Assembly (NCBI GenBank): GCA_900466605.1
Contig: UBMU01000008.1
Span: 124,001 to 188,000 of the forward strand
Length of the DNA stretch: 64,000 bases
DNA from: Hyphomicrobiales bacterium
GTDB taxonomy: Bacteria; Pseudomonadota; Alphaproteobacteria; Rhizobiales; Rhizobiaceae
Direction of reading: 5' to 3'
Positions 1-8,675 of the stretch are shown piece by piece. The notes below the pieces were generated by a model. The model made no database searches and had not been told where the DNA came from. It worked only from the letters and a program-made list of their open reading frames with translations. The position numbers were made by a program, and so were the translations under genes. Each line of letters starts with the position of its first letter. The first letter of the stretch is position 1.

Positions 1-498
1 GGCGGCGAGCATCTGATCCATCGCGCCGTAGAGATGCCGACCACCGGCTTTATCGGCGTCGAGCCCTTCATCAATTCCATGCAGAAGCTGCTGACCAGCG
101 TCGACAATACCGGCGCCAAGAACGTCCGCGTCTACAACGATGACGCGACGCAATTGCTGGATTGGCTGCCTGACGCTTCGATCGACCAGATCGACTTGCT
201 TTATCCGGATCCGTGGCCAAAGCGGAAGCACTGGAAGCGCCGTTTCGTGTCGAAGACCAATCTTGACCGCTTCCACCGTGTCCTGAAGCCGGGCGGACTG
301 TTCTGTTTCGCGTCAGATATCGACACTTACATCAACTGGACGCTGCTCAAGTGCCGCGACCACGGCGGCTTCGACTGGCCGGCCCGGAACGCTGCGGACT
401 GGCTGACGCCCTACGAAGGGTGGCCAAGCACACGCTACGAGGCCAAAGCACGGCGTGAAGGCCGTTCGTCTGCCTATCTGACGTTCAAGCGCGTCTGA
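1..498 (+). CDS. trmB: tRNA (guanine-N7-)-methyltransferase TrmB, 5' truncated by window edge
   Basis: This gene encodes the SAM-dependent enzyme that methylates G46 in the variable loop of tRNAs. The reading frame is open from base 1, and its first residues GGEHL are the end of the TrmB SAM-binding motif (FGxGEHL-type), so the true start lies before the window. Further on are the TrmB hallmark [19 protein letters not shown] and the C-terminal [15 protein letters not shown] stretch. The protein ends at 498 with a normal C-terminus. No partner gene is visible upstream because of the edge; downstream is a decayed region. The identification is secure from motifs alone. Confidence 0.95.
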   Translation, partial: GGEHLIHRAVEMPTTGFIGVEPFINSMQKLLTSVDNTGAKNVRVYNDDATQLLDWLPDASIDQIDLLYPDPWPKRKHWKRRFVSKTNLDRFHRVLKPGGLFCFASDIDTYINWTLLKCRDHGGFDWPARNAADWLTPYEGWPSTRYEAKARREGRSSAYLTFKRV

Positions 499-504
499 GC
501 GACC

Positions 505-1110
505 TACAGCCGATATCCCTTCCTCCAATTCCGCAGCACTTGCGGCGATCGTGCCGTCGGGACGGACTGCGAGCATGCAGCCGCCGGTGGACCTTGTGGG
601 CTTGGAGCACCATGTTCATTGGGAAGCTGATCAGGGAAAGCACTCACCTTCAGCAGCGCCTTGGTAAGCGATGGCTTTCTGAAGCGCTGCAGACGTTGAT
701 AGCGAACGTCGTCGGCCGCAGCACTTTACGGGGCTTTCGTCTCCCTCTTCCAATGGATTGACCTTGGCATAGATGCCGAGAAGCTTACCGCCGGCAACAA
801 CTAAGGCGCTATTGGATAGGTCGTTGCCCCGGCGTTCGAAGCAACCGACGACGACAGTCGTCTTGGCTGAACTGAGGTGTTCGAGGCATCCGAGAAACAG
901 ATCATCTTGGCGAGTGCGCGACGCTCGATGACTGATCCTTCACCGCTATGCCCCTGAAGATAGCTTTGCGGGAAGAGGGCGAGATCGACATTCCGGCGCT
1001 CTGCCAATCGAAAGTCGCATAAGCTCTCCGCCACCCTTCTGCGCGTCGTCGAAGATCGGAAAACGCTGAAAAGAAGCTATGCACATGCATGCACCCAGCA
1101 AGAGGCACCA
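505..1110 (-). pseudogene. decayed carbon-nitrogen hydrolase (nitrilase superfamily) gene
   Basis: The whole trmB-DUF1150 gap holds a broken gene on the minus strand. Three nitrilase-family signature blocks occur in the right order but in different frames. Around 1030-950 is LCDFRLAERRNVDLALFPQ followed by SYLQGH, where the family's catalytic Glu (FPE) has become Gln. Around 850-740 is VVVGCFERRG followed by LVVAGGKLLGIYAKVNP, containing the catalytic Lys. Around 706-683 is FAINVCSA, containing the catalytic Cys. A C-terminal block, GGCMLAVRPDGTIAAS, reads in the frame ending near 505. At least two frameshifts and in-frame stops separate the blocks. The boundaries are approximate. It cannot make an active hydrolase. 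Confidence 0.75.
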
Positions 1111-1185
1111 CGGCCACTAAGCAGGGCACTCAGCCGAAATTCCAAGGGCACGCGTCCACGCAACGTGCCGCCGCGCTGGAAAGCC

Positions 1186-1443
1186 TTAGTGAAGGCTTAC
1201 CGTTTTCAGCTCATCTTCGGCAGCCTTGAAGAAGGTGCTGGAGCGGTTATCCGTCAACAGGATCGGCGTTCCATCCGCACCAAATAGCGCCCACAGGTCA
1301 ACGCTCGGATCGATCTCCGGCGCTTCCGGGAAGCACTTGGCAACTTCTTCGTTGCGCATTTTGCGGATGTAGGCAACCTCGCCGTTGCCGATGCCGGCAA
1401 GTTCGGTTTTGGTTAGGTGCGAATTGGCTTCTTTCATCAACAT
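1186..1443 (-). CDS. DUF1150 family protein, partner of small heat-shock gene
   Basis: This 85-residue protein has the DUF1150 pattern: VAYIRKMRNEEV in the first half, then LWALFGADGTPILLTDNR and a C-terminal FFKAAEDEL helix. The family is found in Rhizobiales directly behind hsp20 genes, as here (gap of 49 bp after the Hsp20 stop), so it is probably cotranscribed with the heat-shock gene and expressed under protein-folding stress. The biochemical role is unknown. The start at 1443 was chosen because GGAGG lies 7 bases upstream; an in-frame ATG two codons later is less well placed, and the longer upstream frame lacks a ribosome site. Confidence 0.85.
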   Translation of the reverse strand: MLMKEANSHLTKTELAGIGNGEVAYIRKMRNEEVAKCFPEAPEIDPSVDLWALFGADGTPILLTDNRSSTFFKAAEDELKTVSLH

Positions 1444-1492
1444 TCCTGTACCTCCAAGAGAAGGGACCAACGGCTCAACTTGCGCCGTTGTC

Positions 1493-1927
1493 CTACTGTG
1501 AGACCGAAATGTTAATTTTCTTCACCATGCGGCTCGGCTCCGGGCGGATCAGATCCACCGACAGCAGTCCATTCTTGAGCGAGGCGCCCAGAACCTGCAT
1601 GCCATCGGCCAGCACGAAGGTTCGCTGGAACTGACGTGCCGCGATCCCGCGATAGAGATAATCGCGTTCGCCCTGATCGATCTGGCGACCACGGATCGAA
1701 AGCTGATTCTCCTCGACAGACACATCAAGTTCGTCTTCGCTGAACCCGGCGACTGCAAGGGTTATACGCAGTCTCTCTGGATCGCCAGACGCACGATCGG
1801 CAGCAACGCGCTCGATATTGTAGGGGGGATACCCGTCACTGGCTTTGGAAAGGCGCTCCAGCGTCTTCTCCATGGCGTCAAAGCCCAGGAGCAAGGGGCT
1901 CGCGAAAGGCGTAATACGGCTCGTCAT
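1493..1927 (-). CDS. Hsp20-family small heat-shock protein (IbpA-like)
   Basis: This 144-residue alpha-crystallin-domain chaperone binds unfolding proteins in the cytoplasm and holds them for DnaK/ClpB. The alpha-crystallin domain spans about residues 35-125, with NIERVAADRASGDPERLRITLAVAGFSEDELDVSVEENQLSIRG at its start. The closing beta strand motif GASLKNGLLSVDL corresponds to the conserved GxLxNGLL. The short N-terminus resembles other rhizobial class A Hsp20 proteins. ATG 1927 has AAGGA 7 bases upstream; a TTG two codons earlier is rejected. A ROSE-like RNA thermometer overlaps this ribosome site, and an RpoH-like promoter lies farther upstream. DUF1150 follows in the same operon. Confidence 0.92.
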   Translation of the reverse strand: MTSRITPFASPLLLGFDAMEKTLERLSKASDGYPPYNIERVAADRASGDPERLRITLAVAGFSEDELDVSVEENQLSIRGRQIDQGERDYLYRGIAARQFQRTFVLADGMQVLGASLKNGLLSVDLIRPEPSRMVKKINISVSQ

Positions 1928-1982
1928 CTTCAAGTCCTTGATTCAAGCGACCTTGCCGGACCTGCGATGCAGCATCCAGATG
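1928..1982 (-). promoter_or_regulatory. ROSE-type RNA thermometer in hsp20 leader
   Basis: In the transcript the bases complementary to 1934-1951 read GUCGCUUGAAUCAAGGAC. GUC pairs with GAC and CUUG pairs with CAAG around an AAU loop, leaving one unpaired G. This is the ROSE arrangement, in which a UYGCU motif with a bulged G masks the AGGA ribosome site. A GCAU-CUGG-AUGC hairpin lies upstream in the same leader. ROSE elements in rhizobial hsp20 leaders block translation until the hairpin melts at heat-shock temperature. The 5' boundary is inferred from the candidate promoter. Confidence 0.72.
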
Positions 1983-1988
1983 CCGCTA

Positions 1989-2017
1989 ATATGGGAATTG
2001 CCGAGACCATGCGCAAG
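1989..2017 (-). promoter_or_regulatory. candidate RpoH (sigma-32) promoter of hsp20-DUF1150
   Basis: On the minus strand CTTGCG (2017-2012) is followed after 17 bases by CCATAT (1994-1989). This resembles the rhizobial RpoH consensus CTTGAA-N16/17-CCANAT. Transcription would start near 1982, giving a leader of about 55 bases that contains the thermometer hairpin. Confidence 0.5.
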
Positions 2018-2161
2018 GCAGCAGCAGAAGCTCCGCGCTTGACAAAGCAAGCGACGGCTCGCATCAAAACGTGCCCGTAGCGGCTGCGCTGATTTGCGAC
2101 GGGAATATAAACAAATGGTGCATGCCACGAAGACGCGCACCACGAGGATGGAACGATCGGA

Positions 2162-3106
2162 ATGGCAGAACCCAGAAAAATCATCATCGACACCGACCCC
2201 GGTCAGGACGACGCAGCCGCCATCATGCTGGCTTTCGGCAGCCCGGAAGAGCTCGAGGTTCTCGGCATCACCACGGTCGCCGGGAACGTGCCGCTGTCCT
2301 ATACGAGCCGCAATGCGCGCATCGTCTGCGAGCTCTGTAACCGGACCGACACGAAGGTCTTTGCGGGAGCCGACAAACCGATTGCCCGCAAACTGGTGAC
2401 TGCAGAGCACGTGCATGGCAAGACGGGCCTCGACGGTCCTGTTCTTGACGAGCCTGTCATGCCACTGCAGCCGCAGCATTCCGTCGATTTCATCATCGAG
2501 ACGCTGCGCAGCGAGCCCGAAGGCACGGTGACGCTCTGCACCCTCGGCCCGCTCACCAATGTCGGCATGGCCTTCCAGAAGGCGCCCGACATCATCCCGC
2601 GTGTGCGCGAGCTGGTGATGATGGGCGGTGGCTTCTTCGAGGGCGGCAACATCACGCCAGCCGCCGAGTTCAACATTTACGTGGACCCCGAGGCAGCGGA
2701 TATCGTCGTCCGCTCCGGTGTTCCGATCGTAATGATGCCGCTCGACGTGACGCACAAGCTTCTGACCCGCAAGGACCGCGTCAAGCGCATGGCCGATCTC
2801 GGCACGCGCCCAGCCATTGCCATGGTTGAGATGCTGGAATTCTTCGAACGCTTCGATGTCGAGAAATATGGCTCTGATGGCGGCCCGCTTCATGACCCGA
2901 CGGTCATCGCCTATCTCTTGAAGCCTGAGCTTTTCAAGGGCCGGATCTGCAATGTGGAGATCGAGGTAAAGTCGGAACTGACGGTCGGCATGACCGTCGT
3001 CGACTGGTGGCACGTGACGGACCGCAAGCGTAATGCACAGGTGATGCGCGAAGTCGATGCGGACGGCTTCTTCGATCTGCTGATCGAGCGCTTCGCCCGC
3101 ATCTGA
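2162..3106 (+). CDS. inosine-uridine preferring nucleoside hydrolase family protein
   Basis: This 314-residue protein hydrolyses the N-glycosidic bond of ribonucleosides to base plus ribose. It opens with the calcium-binding signature IIIDTDPGQDDAAAI (residues about 7-21; the family pattern is DxDPGxDD). It has the LGPLTNVGMAF stretch, the NxxxDPEAA block (EFNIYVDPEAADIV) and the late LHDPTVIAYLL Asp-containing motif, so all calcium and ribose-binding residues appear present. The length is typical. It lies alone, divergent from hsp20 and convergent with grpE. The exact nucleoside preference cannot be read from sequence. Confidence 0.93.
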   Translation: MAEPRKIIIDTDPGQDDAAAIMLAFGSPEELEVLGITTVAGNVPLSYTSRNARIVCELCNRTDTKVFAGADKPIARKLVTAEHVHGKTGLDGPVLDEPVMPLQPQHSVDFIIETLRSEPEGTVTLCTLGPLTNVGMAFQKAPDIIPRVRELVMMGGGFFEGGNITPAAEFNIYVDPEAADIVVRSGVPIVMMPLDVTHKLLTRKDRVKRMADLGTRPAIAMVEMLEFFERFDVEKYGSDGGPLHDPTVIAYLLKPELFKGRICNVEIEVKSELTVGMTVVDWWHVTDRKRNAQVMREVDADGFFDLLIERFARI

Positions 3107-3123
3107 GTTTCAATGGTCTTTAG

Positions 3124-3145
3124 GGCGCCTGAGAGATCAGGCGTC
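3124..3145. terminator. possible bidirectional terminator hairpin between nucleoside hydrolase and grpE
   Basis: GGCGCCTGA and TCAGGCGTC form a nine-pair stem (one G-U) around a GAGA loop, lying just after the nucleoside hydrolase stop and overlapping the grpE stop codon. There is no good T-run on either side, so function as an intrinsic terminator is uncertain. Confidence 0.4.
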
Positions 3146-3757
3146 CTTCTGGTCGAAAACCGAATTGGTCTCGGGCTCGACAAGCTTCGGTCCGCCCTTG
3201 GCGACACCGACCATGGCCGGGCGCAGAACGCGTTCGCCGATCGTGTAACCGGCCTGAACAACCTGTACGACGGTATTGTTCGGCACATCGGGATTTGGGA
3301 CTTCAAACATGGCCTGGTGGAAGTTCGGATCGAACTTCTGGCCGACGGGCTCCAGCTTGCGGACGCCGTGGCGCTCAAGCGCAGACAACATCGAGCGCTC
3401 CGTCATCTCGACCCCTTCGATCAGCGTCGTCAGGCCGGCATCTGCCGCAGCCCTGGCTTCAGCAGGAATTGCGTCGATGGCGCGGCGCAGATTGTCCGAA
3501 ACGGCCAGCATGTCGCGGGCAAAGCCAGCGGCGGCGTAGGTCTTGGCATCCTTGACTTCCCGCTCCGTCCGGCGGCGCAGGTTGTCCATCTCTGCGGCAA
3601 GGCGGAGATATCGGTCGCGCAGTTCTCCATTCTCTGCCTTCAGAAGGTCCAGCGGATCGGGCTGTGCGGCGGCTTCGTTCTCGACGTTTGCGGCGGCGTC
3701 CGCTGCGGCTTCGGCCGCGGCTGCGTCAGGTCCGTTCTTCGTCGTCTCGTCAGTCAT
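3137..3757 (-). CDS. grpE: nucleotide exchange factor GrpE
   Basis: This 206-residue co-chaperone releases ADP from DnaK. An acidic, Ala-rich N-terminal tail is followed by a long coiled-coil helix (about residues 35-90, [26 protein letters not shown]). The C-terminal beta domain carries the GrpE signature [47 protein letters not shown]. The start at 3757 is supported by GGAGA just upstream; the longer frame to 3817 is rejected because it has no ribosome site and lacks GrpE similarity. dnaK is not in this window, while hrcA lies 0.65 kb away on the same strand. A promoter-like sequence lies at 3797-3825. Confidence 0.96.
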   Translation of the reverse strand: MTDETTKNGPDAAAAEAAADAAANVENEAAAQPDPLDLLKAENGELRDRYLRLAAEMDNLRRRTEREVKDAKTYAAAGFARDMLAVSDNLRRAIDAIPAEARAAADAGLTTLIEGVEMTERSMLSALERHGVRKLEPVGQKFDPNFHQAMFEVPNPDVPNNTVVQVVQAGYTIGERVLRPAMVGVAKGGPKLVEPETNSVFDQKDA

Positions 3758-3796
3758 GACGTTCTCCGGTAATTGGTGTCTTTCAGGATGTGCCCG

Positions 3797-3825
3797 ATAT
3801 CGAGCTTTGACGTGCAAAAATCAAG
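3797..3825 (-). promoter_or_regulatory. grpE: candidate grpE promoter
   Basis: On the minus strand CTTGAT (3825-3820) and CGATAT (3802-3797) are separated by 17 bases, close to the alphaproteobacterial CTTGAC-N17-CTATAT housekeeping consensus. It sits about 40 bases upstream of the grpE start. The CTTGA core could also be read by RpoH. Confidence 0.45.
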
Positions 3826-3973
3826 TCTGCGTGACCGAAAAGCATGTCATGCAGGGCAACTCGTGCAATGTCCAGCCACCGTGCCGCCTTGACTTGCTCG
3901 CGTTTAAGTTCTTTATTTTAGCGTTATCTAAATTTTAGGTGCTCGACCTTATCCGGGTCAGGGAGCTGCTGCC

Positions 3974-4408
3974 ATGAGCGATCAGAAAAGGTATTCCGGC
4001 CGCTGCTTCTGCGGCGCCGTGGAGATTGCCGCCGCCGGCGAACCGGTGGCAATGGGCTACTGCCACTGTGCCTCATGTCGGCATTGGTCGGCGGGGCCAG
4101 TCAACGCCTTCACGCTCTGGCAGCCGCAGGCGGTCCATGTCACCAAGGGTGGGGAGCACGTGGAAGGCTACCAGAGGTCCGATACAAGTGTGCGGAAGTT
4201 CTGCGAGTTGTGCGGTGGGCATCTCTATACCGAGCATCCGACCTGGGGCGTCACTGACGTTTATGCTGCACTTTTGCCCGATCTCGACTACACTCCAGCC
4301 CTGCACGTGAACTACCAGGAAAGCGTCCTGCGTATCCGTGACGGCCTGCCAAAATACAAGGACATGCCTGCGGAGATGGGCGGCTCGGGCGAGACGCTGC
4401 CGGAGTAG
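3974..4408 (+). CDS. GFA (glutathione-dependent formaldehyde-activating)/CENP-V domain protein
   Basis: This 144-residue zinc protein belongs to the GFA family. The zinc ligands are visible as GRCFCGAVEI (residues about 10-19), YCHCASCRHWS (about 35-45) and FCELCGGHLY (about 76-85), giving the CxCG, CxxCR and CxxCG pattern. The family includes proteins proposed to capture S-hydroxymethylglutathione, but many members have no known substrate, so a role in formaldehyde metabolism should not be assumed. A purine-rich AGGGAG lies upstream of the start. It stands alone, convergent with hrcA. Confidence 0.9.
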   Translation: MSDQKRYSGRCFCGAVEIAAAGEPVAMGYCHCASCRHWSAGPVNAFTLWQPQAVHVTKGGEHVEGYQRSDTSVRKFCELCGGHLYTEHPTWGVTDVYAALLPDLDYTPALHVNYQESVLRIRDGLPKYKDMPAEMGGSGETLPE

Positions 4409-4412
4409 CAGT

Positions 4413-5501
4413 CTACTTCGCCCCGCGTGACAATCGCGTCATCAGCTGCGCCGTATAGTCGACCATCGGGACGATGCGCGAGTAGTTGAGACGCGTCGGC
4501 CCGATGACGCCTACGGCGCCGACAATGCGATCGTCGTCGTCACGATAGGGCGCAACGATCAGCGACGAGCCGGAAAGCGAGAAGAGCTTGTTTTCCGAGC
4601 CGATGAAAATGCGCACACCCGGCCCGCTTTCGGCCAGATTGAGAAGTTCCAACAGGCTGTCCTTTTTCTCCAGGTCATCGAACAGCATGCGCAGGCGGTC
4701 GAGATCGTCGGCGCCGGCGAGATCGGCGAGGAGATTGGCGCGGCCGCGAATAATGAGCTGGGCGGGCTTGCCTTCGTCGGCGCTGCCGGACCAGACAGCC
4801 ACGCCACGTTCGACGAGATCCTGTGATAGCGCATCGAGTTCGAGGCGAACATCGTCCTTCAGTCGACTTAATTGATTGCGCAGCTCCGGCAGCGTCTGGC
4901 CGCTCATGTGTGCGTTGAGGAAGTTAGCGGCCTCGGTCAATTGCGATGACGTCACGCCGGCCGGAAGCTCGATGATGCGGTTTTCCACCTGATCATGATC
5001 ACCAACGAGAACCGCAAGCGCCTTGGTCGGCTCAAGGCGGATGAACTCGACATGCTTGAGCACAGGATCGCTCTTCGCGGTGATGACGAGTCCGGCGCCG
5101 CGCGAAATGCCCGAGAGCATGCGGCTTGCCTCGTTCATCATCAATTCCATCGGATTGTCGCGGTTTTCGGCGCGCACTTGCCGATCGATGTTGGCGCGAT
5201 CCTCTGCCGAGAGATCGCCGACCTGCATGAAGGCATCGACGAAGAAGCGTAGGCCGATCTGCGTCGGCAGGCGGCCAGCACTGACGTGCGGCGAATAGAT
5301 GAGGCCGAGTTCTTCCAGATCGCTCATCACGTTGCGCACGGAGGCGGGCGACAGCGACATCGGCAGGATCCGCGACAGGTTGCGGGAACCGAGCGGTTCG
5401 CCCGTCTCCAGATAGCCCTCTACGATGCGGCGAAAGATTTCCTTGGAGCGTTCATCCAGCGCAGCCACGGCATCTGAAACCGACCTCGATCTGAACTCCA
5501 T
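4413..5501 (-). CDS. hrcA: heat-inducible transcriptional repressor HrcA
   Basis: This 362-residue repressor binds CIRCE inverted repeats in front of groESL-type operons and is kept active by GroEL. It has an N-terminal winged helix-turn-helix (about residues 10-75) with LDERSKEIFRRIVEGYLETGEPLGSRNLS and the recognition stretch LSPASVRNVMSDLEELGLI, followed by SPHVSAGRLPT, the HrcA signature. The GAF-like dimerisation domain follows, ending GVIGPTRLNYSRIVPMVDYTA. ATG 5501 was chosen because the protein similarity begins there; the longer upstream frame is not HrcA-like. No CIRCE element was found in the window, so the targets lie elsewhere. It is divergent from rph. Confidence 0.95.
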   Translation of the reverse strand: MEFRSRSVSDAVAALDERSKEIFRRIVEGYLETGEPLGSRNLSRILPMSLSPASVRNVMSDLEELGLIYSPHVSAGRLPTQIGLRFFVDAFMQVGDLSAEDRANIDRQVRAENRDNPMELMMNEASRMLSGISRGAGLVITAKSDPVLKHVEFIRLEPTKALAVLVGDHDQVENRIIELPAGVTSSQLTEAANFLNAHMSGQTLPELRNQLSRLKDDVRLELDALSQDLVERGVAVWSGSADEGKPAQLIIRGRANLLADLAGADDLDRLRMLFDDLEKKDSLLELLNLAESGPGVRIFIGSENKLFSLSGSSLIVAPYRDDDDRIVGAVGVIGPTRLNYSRIVPMVDYTAQLMTRLSRGAK

Positions 5502-5679
5502 GAACTCTTGTGTACCCGTGCTGACGATGATCCGACAAAATATAGCCAATCTCCCTGCGGCGGCAAAAGGGAAATTGCAAATGGGCGCTGCCAATCGTAG
5601 AAGCTCTCAACAACATAAGCACGCGTGACCTATCCGAACACCGTTTGCGGTCTTCGGCATCATGATTCAGGAGAACAGT

Positions 5680-6399
5680 ATGCGGCCCTCAGGCAGAAAA
5701 ACCGACCAGATGCGCAAGGTCTCGTTCGAGCGCAGTTTCTCCAAGCACGCCGAAGGCTCCTGTCTGGTGAAGTTCGGCGACACGCACGTGCTGTGCACGG
5801 CGAGCGTAGAGGAGAAGCCGCCGGCATGGCTGCGCAACACCGGCAAGGGTTGGGTCACGGCCGAATACGGAATGCTGCCGCGCGCCACCGGCGAGCGCAT
5901 GAAGCGCGAAGCCGCATCCGGCAAGCAGGGTGGCCGCACGCAGGAAATCCAGCGCCTGATCGGCCGATCGCTGCGTGCTGTAGTCGATCTCAAGGAACTC
6001 GGCGAGCGCCAGATCACGCTCGACTGTGATGTCATCCAGGCGGACGGCGGCACGCGCACGGCATCCATCACCGGCGCCTGGATTGCGCTCCACGACTGCC
6101 TCAAGTGGATGGAAAGCCGCAACATGCTCAAGGTCGAGCGCGTGCTGAAGGACCACGTCGCTGCGATCTCCTGCGGTATTTTCGCCAACCAGTCGGTGAT
6201 CGATCTCGACTATCTCGAAGACTCCTCGGCCGAAACCGACGCGAACTTCGTGATGACGGGTGCGGGCGGTATCGTCGAAATCCAGGGCACGGCCGAGGGT
6301 ACGCCCTTCACCGACGAGGAATTCGCTTCGCTGATGGCACTCGCCAAGGCAGGCATCGCCGAGCTGGTCGCGATGCAGAAGCAGGCCATCGCCGGATGA
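5680..6399 (+). CDS. rph: ribonuclease PH
   Basis: This 239-residue phosphorolytic 3'-to-5' exoribonuclease trims tRNA 3' ends. It starts [20 protein letters not shown] and carries the RNase PH core: [44 protein letters not shown] and the phosphate-site stretch [19 protein letters not shown]. The length is the family norm. ATG 5680 is preceded by GGAG with 7-base spacing, better than the in-frame ATG at 5662. The last four bases overlap the start of the following VOC gene (ATGA), so the two are translationally coupled. rph, the VOC gene, rdgB and hemW form a compact operon. Confidence 0.96.
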   Translation: MRPSGRKTDQMRKVSFERSFSKHAEGSCLVKFGDTHVLCTASVEEKPPAWLRNTGKGWVTAEYGMLPRATGERMKREAASGKQGGRTQEIQRLIGRSLRAVVDLKELGERQITLDCDVIQADGGTRTASITGAWIALHDCLKWMESRNMLKVERVLKDHVAAISCGIFANQSVIDLDYLEDSSAETDANFVMTGAGGIVEIQGTAEGTPFTDEEFASLMALAKAGIAELVAMQKQAIAG

Positions 6400-6812
6400 G
6401 CCACATGCTGGAAGGCATGCTGGAGACGGCGCTCTATGCGGTCGATCTCGACAAGGCCGAAGCCTTCTATGAGGGTATACTGGGTCTTTCGAGGATCTCG
6501 CGGAGCGGCAACCGGCATGTCTTCTTTCGCTGCGGCTCTGGCGTGTTGCTGATTTTCAATCCTGAGGAAACGATCAAGCCTCCCTCGCCAACCTCGCTAC
6601 AGGTCCCGCCACATGGCACGAAGGGCGCCGGCCATGCCTGCTTTCGTGTTTCCAGCGATAATCTGGATGCGATCGCGGTAAAGTTGAAAGCAGCGGGCGT
6701 CGCCATCGAATCCGAAGTCACCTGGCCGCAAGGCGGTCGATCGATCTATTTCCGCGACCCCGCGGGCAACAGCCTCGAATGCGCTGAAGCCCGTATCTGG
6801 GGCATCGAATAG
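6396..6812 (+). CDS. VOC (glyoxalase/bleomycin-resistance) superfamily protein
   Basis: This 138-residue single-domain vicinal oxygen chelate protein starts inside the rph stop codon (ATGA overlap); an internal ATG at 6405 is an alternative. The fold is visible as two beta-alpha-beta-beta-beta halves: [24 protein letters not shown] with [15 protein letters not shown], then [26 protein letters not shown] with [16 protein letters not shown]. The closing [10 protein letters not shown] motif is typical of metal-binding VOC enzymes. The substrate is unknown, and its place between rph and rdgB says only that it is cotranscribed with housekeeping genes. Confidence 0.88.
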   Translation: MSHMLEGMLETALYAVDLDKAEAFYEGILGLSRISRSGNRHVFFRCGSGVLLIFNPEETIKPPSPTSLQVPPHGTKGAGHACFRVSSDNLDAIAVKLKAAGVAIESEVTWPQGGRSIYFRDPAGNSLECAEARIWGIE

Positions 6813-6819
6813 GACAATT

Positions 6820-7464
6820 ATGCGCAAGCTCGAAACCAAAACCATCGTCGTTGCTAGCCACAATGCCGGCAAGATCCGGGAAATCCAGGATCTGATCGGC
6901 CCCTTCGGATTTACAGCAAAATCGGCAGCCGAATTGAACTTCGTGGAGCCTGACGAGACCGGCACGACCTTCGAGGAGAACGCAAAGATCAAGGCGCTCG
7001 CCTCTGCCCAAGCCTCCGGTCTGCCGGCGTTGTCAGATGATTCCGGCCTGGTGATCGACGCACTCGACGGTGATCCGGGCGTCTATACCGCCAACTGGGC
7101 GGAGAAGCCCGACGGCACGCGCGACTTCGCGATGGCAATGGAGAAGGTCGAGGCGGCTCTCAAAAAGGCCGGCGCTTCGCAGGCAGCGCAGCGCACCGCG
7201 CGTTTCGTCAGTGTCCTCTGCCTTGCCTGGCCGGATGGCCATACGGAGCTTTTCCGCGGTGAAGTGGAAGGCACGGTCGCCTGGCCACCGCGCGGAAGCC
7301 AGGGCTTCGGATACGATCCGGTCTTTCAACCCGAGGGCTATGAGACTACCTTTGGCGAAATGAGCGCGGAAGAAAAACACGGCTGGAAGCCCGGCGACGC
7401 GGAAGCACTGTCGCACCGCGCCCGCGCCTTCAAGATTTTCGTCGAAACCTGCCTGGAAGCCTAA
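6820..7464 (+). CDS. rdgB: XTP/dITP diphosphatase (RdgB/HAM1 family)
   Basis: This 214-residue enzyme hydrolyses non-canonical purine triphosphates (XTP, dITP, ITP) to monophosphates, keeping deaminated purines out of DNA and RNA. It has the family's N-terminal [17 protein letters not shown], the [35 protein letters not shown] block with the catalytic and metal residues, and the C-terminal [11 protein letters not shown] followed by [18 protein letters not shown]. It sits 7 bp after the VOC gene and 8 bp before hemW in an operon. The start at 6820 fits the family N-terminus. Confidence 0.96.
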   Translation: MRKLETKTIVVASHNAGKIREIQDLIGPFGFTAKSAAELNFVEPDETGTTFEENAKIKALASAQASGLPALSDDSGLVIDALDGDPGVYTANWAEKPDGTRDFAMAMEKVEAALKKAGASQAAQRTARFVSVLCLAWPDGHTELFRGEVEGTVAWPPRGSQGFGYDPVFQPEGYETTFGEMSAEEKHGWKPGDAEALSHRARAFKIFVETCLEA

Positions 7465-7472
7465 GGGCAAAC

Positions 7473-8675
7473 GTGGACACTTTGGAACAGACCAATCTCA
7501 CGCGCCATGCCGCTCTTTTGCCCGATACCGGCGAACCCGGCTTCGGCGTCTACGTGCATTGGCCTTTCTGTGCCGCCAAGTGCCCCTATTGCGATTTCAA
7601 CAGCCATGTCCGCCACCAGCCGGTTGATCAGGAACGCTTTACCGCGGCCTTCCTGAAGGAGATGGCAACTGTGCGTCAGATGAGCGGGCCGAAGACGGTG
7701 ACCAGCATCTTCCTCGGCGGCGGCACGCCTTCGCTGATGAACCCATCGACGGTGTCGGCGGTTCTGGACGGTATCGCCAAGCACTGGCACATGCCCGACG
7801 GGATTGAAATCACCATGGAGGCCAACCCGTCGAGCGTCGAAGCGGAACGCTTCCGCGGCTACCGCGCCGCTGGTGTCAACCGTGTCTCGCTTGGCGTCCA
7901 GGCGTTGAACGACCGCGACCTGAAGTTTCTCGGGCGGCTGCATGACGTTGCTGATGCGCTGCGGGCGATCAAGCTTGCGCGCGATATCTTCCCGCGCATG
8001 TCCTTCGACCTGATCTATGCCCGCCCGAACCAGACCGTCGACGAATGGGAGCGCGAGTTGAAGGAGGCGATCTCCTACGCCGTCGATCACTTGTCGCTCT
8101 ATCAACTGACGATCGAGGAAGGCACGCCGTTCTTTGGCCTTCATAAGGCTGGCAAGCTTGTCGTTCCGGATGGCGATCAATCGGCGCTGCTCTATGAAGC
8201 GACGCAGGACATCACCGCTCTCGCGGGACTGCCTGCCTACGAGGTATCCAATCACGCACGTCCGGGTGCTGAGAGCCGCCACAACCTCACCTACTGGCGT
8301 TATGGCGATTACGCCGGTATCGGCCCCGGCGCCCATGGGCGACTGACGCGGGGCTCCACGAAGATTGCCACCGCGACCGAGCGGAAGCCGGAGAGCTGGC
8401 TGGATCTGGTCGAGCGCGACGGACACGGTATGCTGGAAATGGAACAGCTCGGCTATGAAGAGCAGTCCGACGAACTGTTGCTGATGGGGCTGCGCCTCAA
8501 GGAAGGCGTCGATCTTGCCCGCTGGCAGCAGCTTTCGGGTCGCGACCTCGACCCGAAGCGTGAAGAGTTTCTTTTGGAACACGGCTTCGTCGAGCGGATC
8601 GGCAATTCCCGGCTTCGCTGCACGCCGTCAGGCATGCTGATCCTCGATTCCGTGGTCGCCGATCTCGCCTGCTAG
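7473..8675 (+). CDS. hemW: radical SAM haem chaperone HemW (coproporphyrinogen III oxidase-like)
   Basis: This 400-residue radical SAM protein has the cluster motif C33-AAK-C37-PY-C40 followed by DFNSHV, the HemW form rather than that of true HemN. It is followed by IFLGGGTPSLM, the EITMEANPSS segment, VNRVSLGVQAL and a C-terminal HemN-type domain (YEEQSDELLLMGLRL). HemW proteins bind haem and deliver it to target haemoproteins. Genes of this family are often misannotated as oxygen-independent coproporphyrinogen oxidase. The start is GTG at 7473, 8 bp after rdgB. The stop overlaps the convergent transporter gene by 4 bp. Confidence 0.93.
   Translation: MDTLEQTNLTRHAALLPDTGEPGFGVYVHWPFCAAKCPYCDFNSHVRHQPVDQERFTAAFLKEMATVRQMSGPKTVTSIFLGGGTPSLMNPSTVSAVLDGIAKHWHMPDGIEITMEANPSSVEAERFRGYRAAGVNRVSLGVQALNDRDLKFLGRLHDVADALRAIKLARDIFPRMSFDLIYARPNQTVDEWERELKEAISYAVDHLSLYQLTIEEGTPFFGLHKAGKLVVPDGDQSALLYEATQDITALAGLPAYEVSNHARPGAESRHNLTYWRYGDYAGIGPGAHGRLTRGSTKIATATERKPESWLDLVERDGHGMLEMEQLGYEEQSDELLLMGLRLKEGVDLARWQQLSGRDLDPKREEFLLEHGFVERIGNSRLRCTPSGMLILDSVVADLAC

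Noticed and set aside
1943..3013. 356-codon open frame on the minus strand
   Set aside because: Antisense to the nucleoside hydrolase and running through the hsp20 leader; no recognisable domain.
7461..8582. 373-codon open frame on the minus strand
   Set aside because: Antisense to hemW, which carries a clear radical SAM motif; no domain in the opposite frame.
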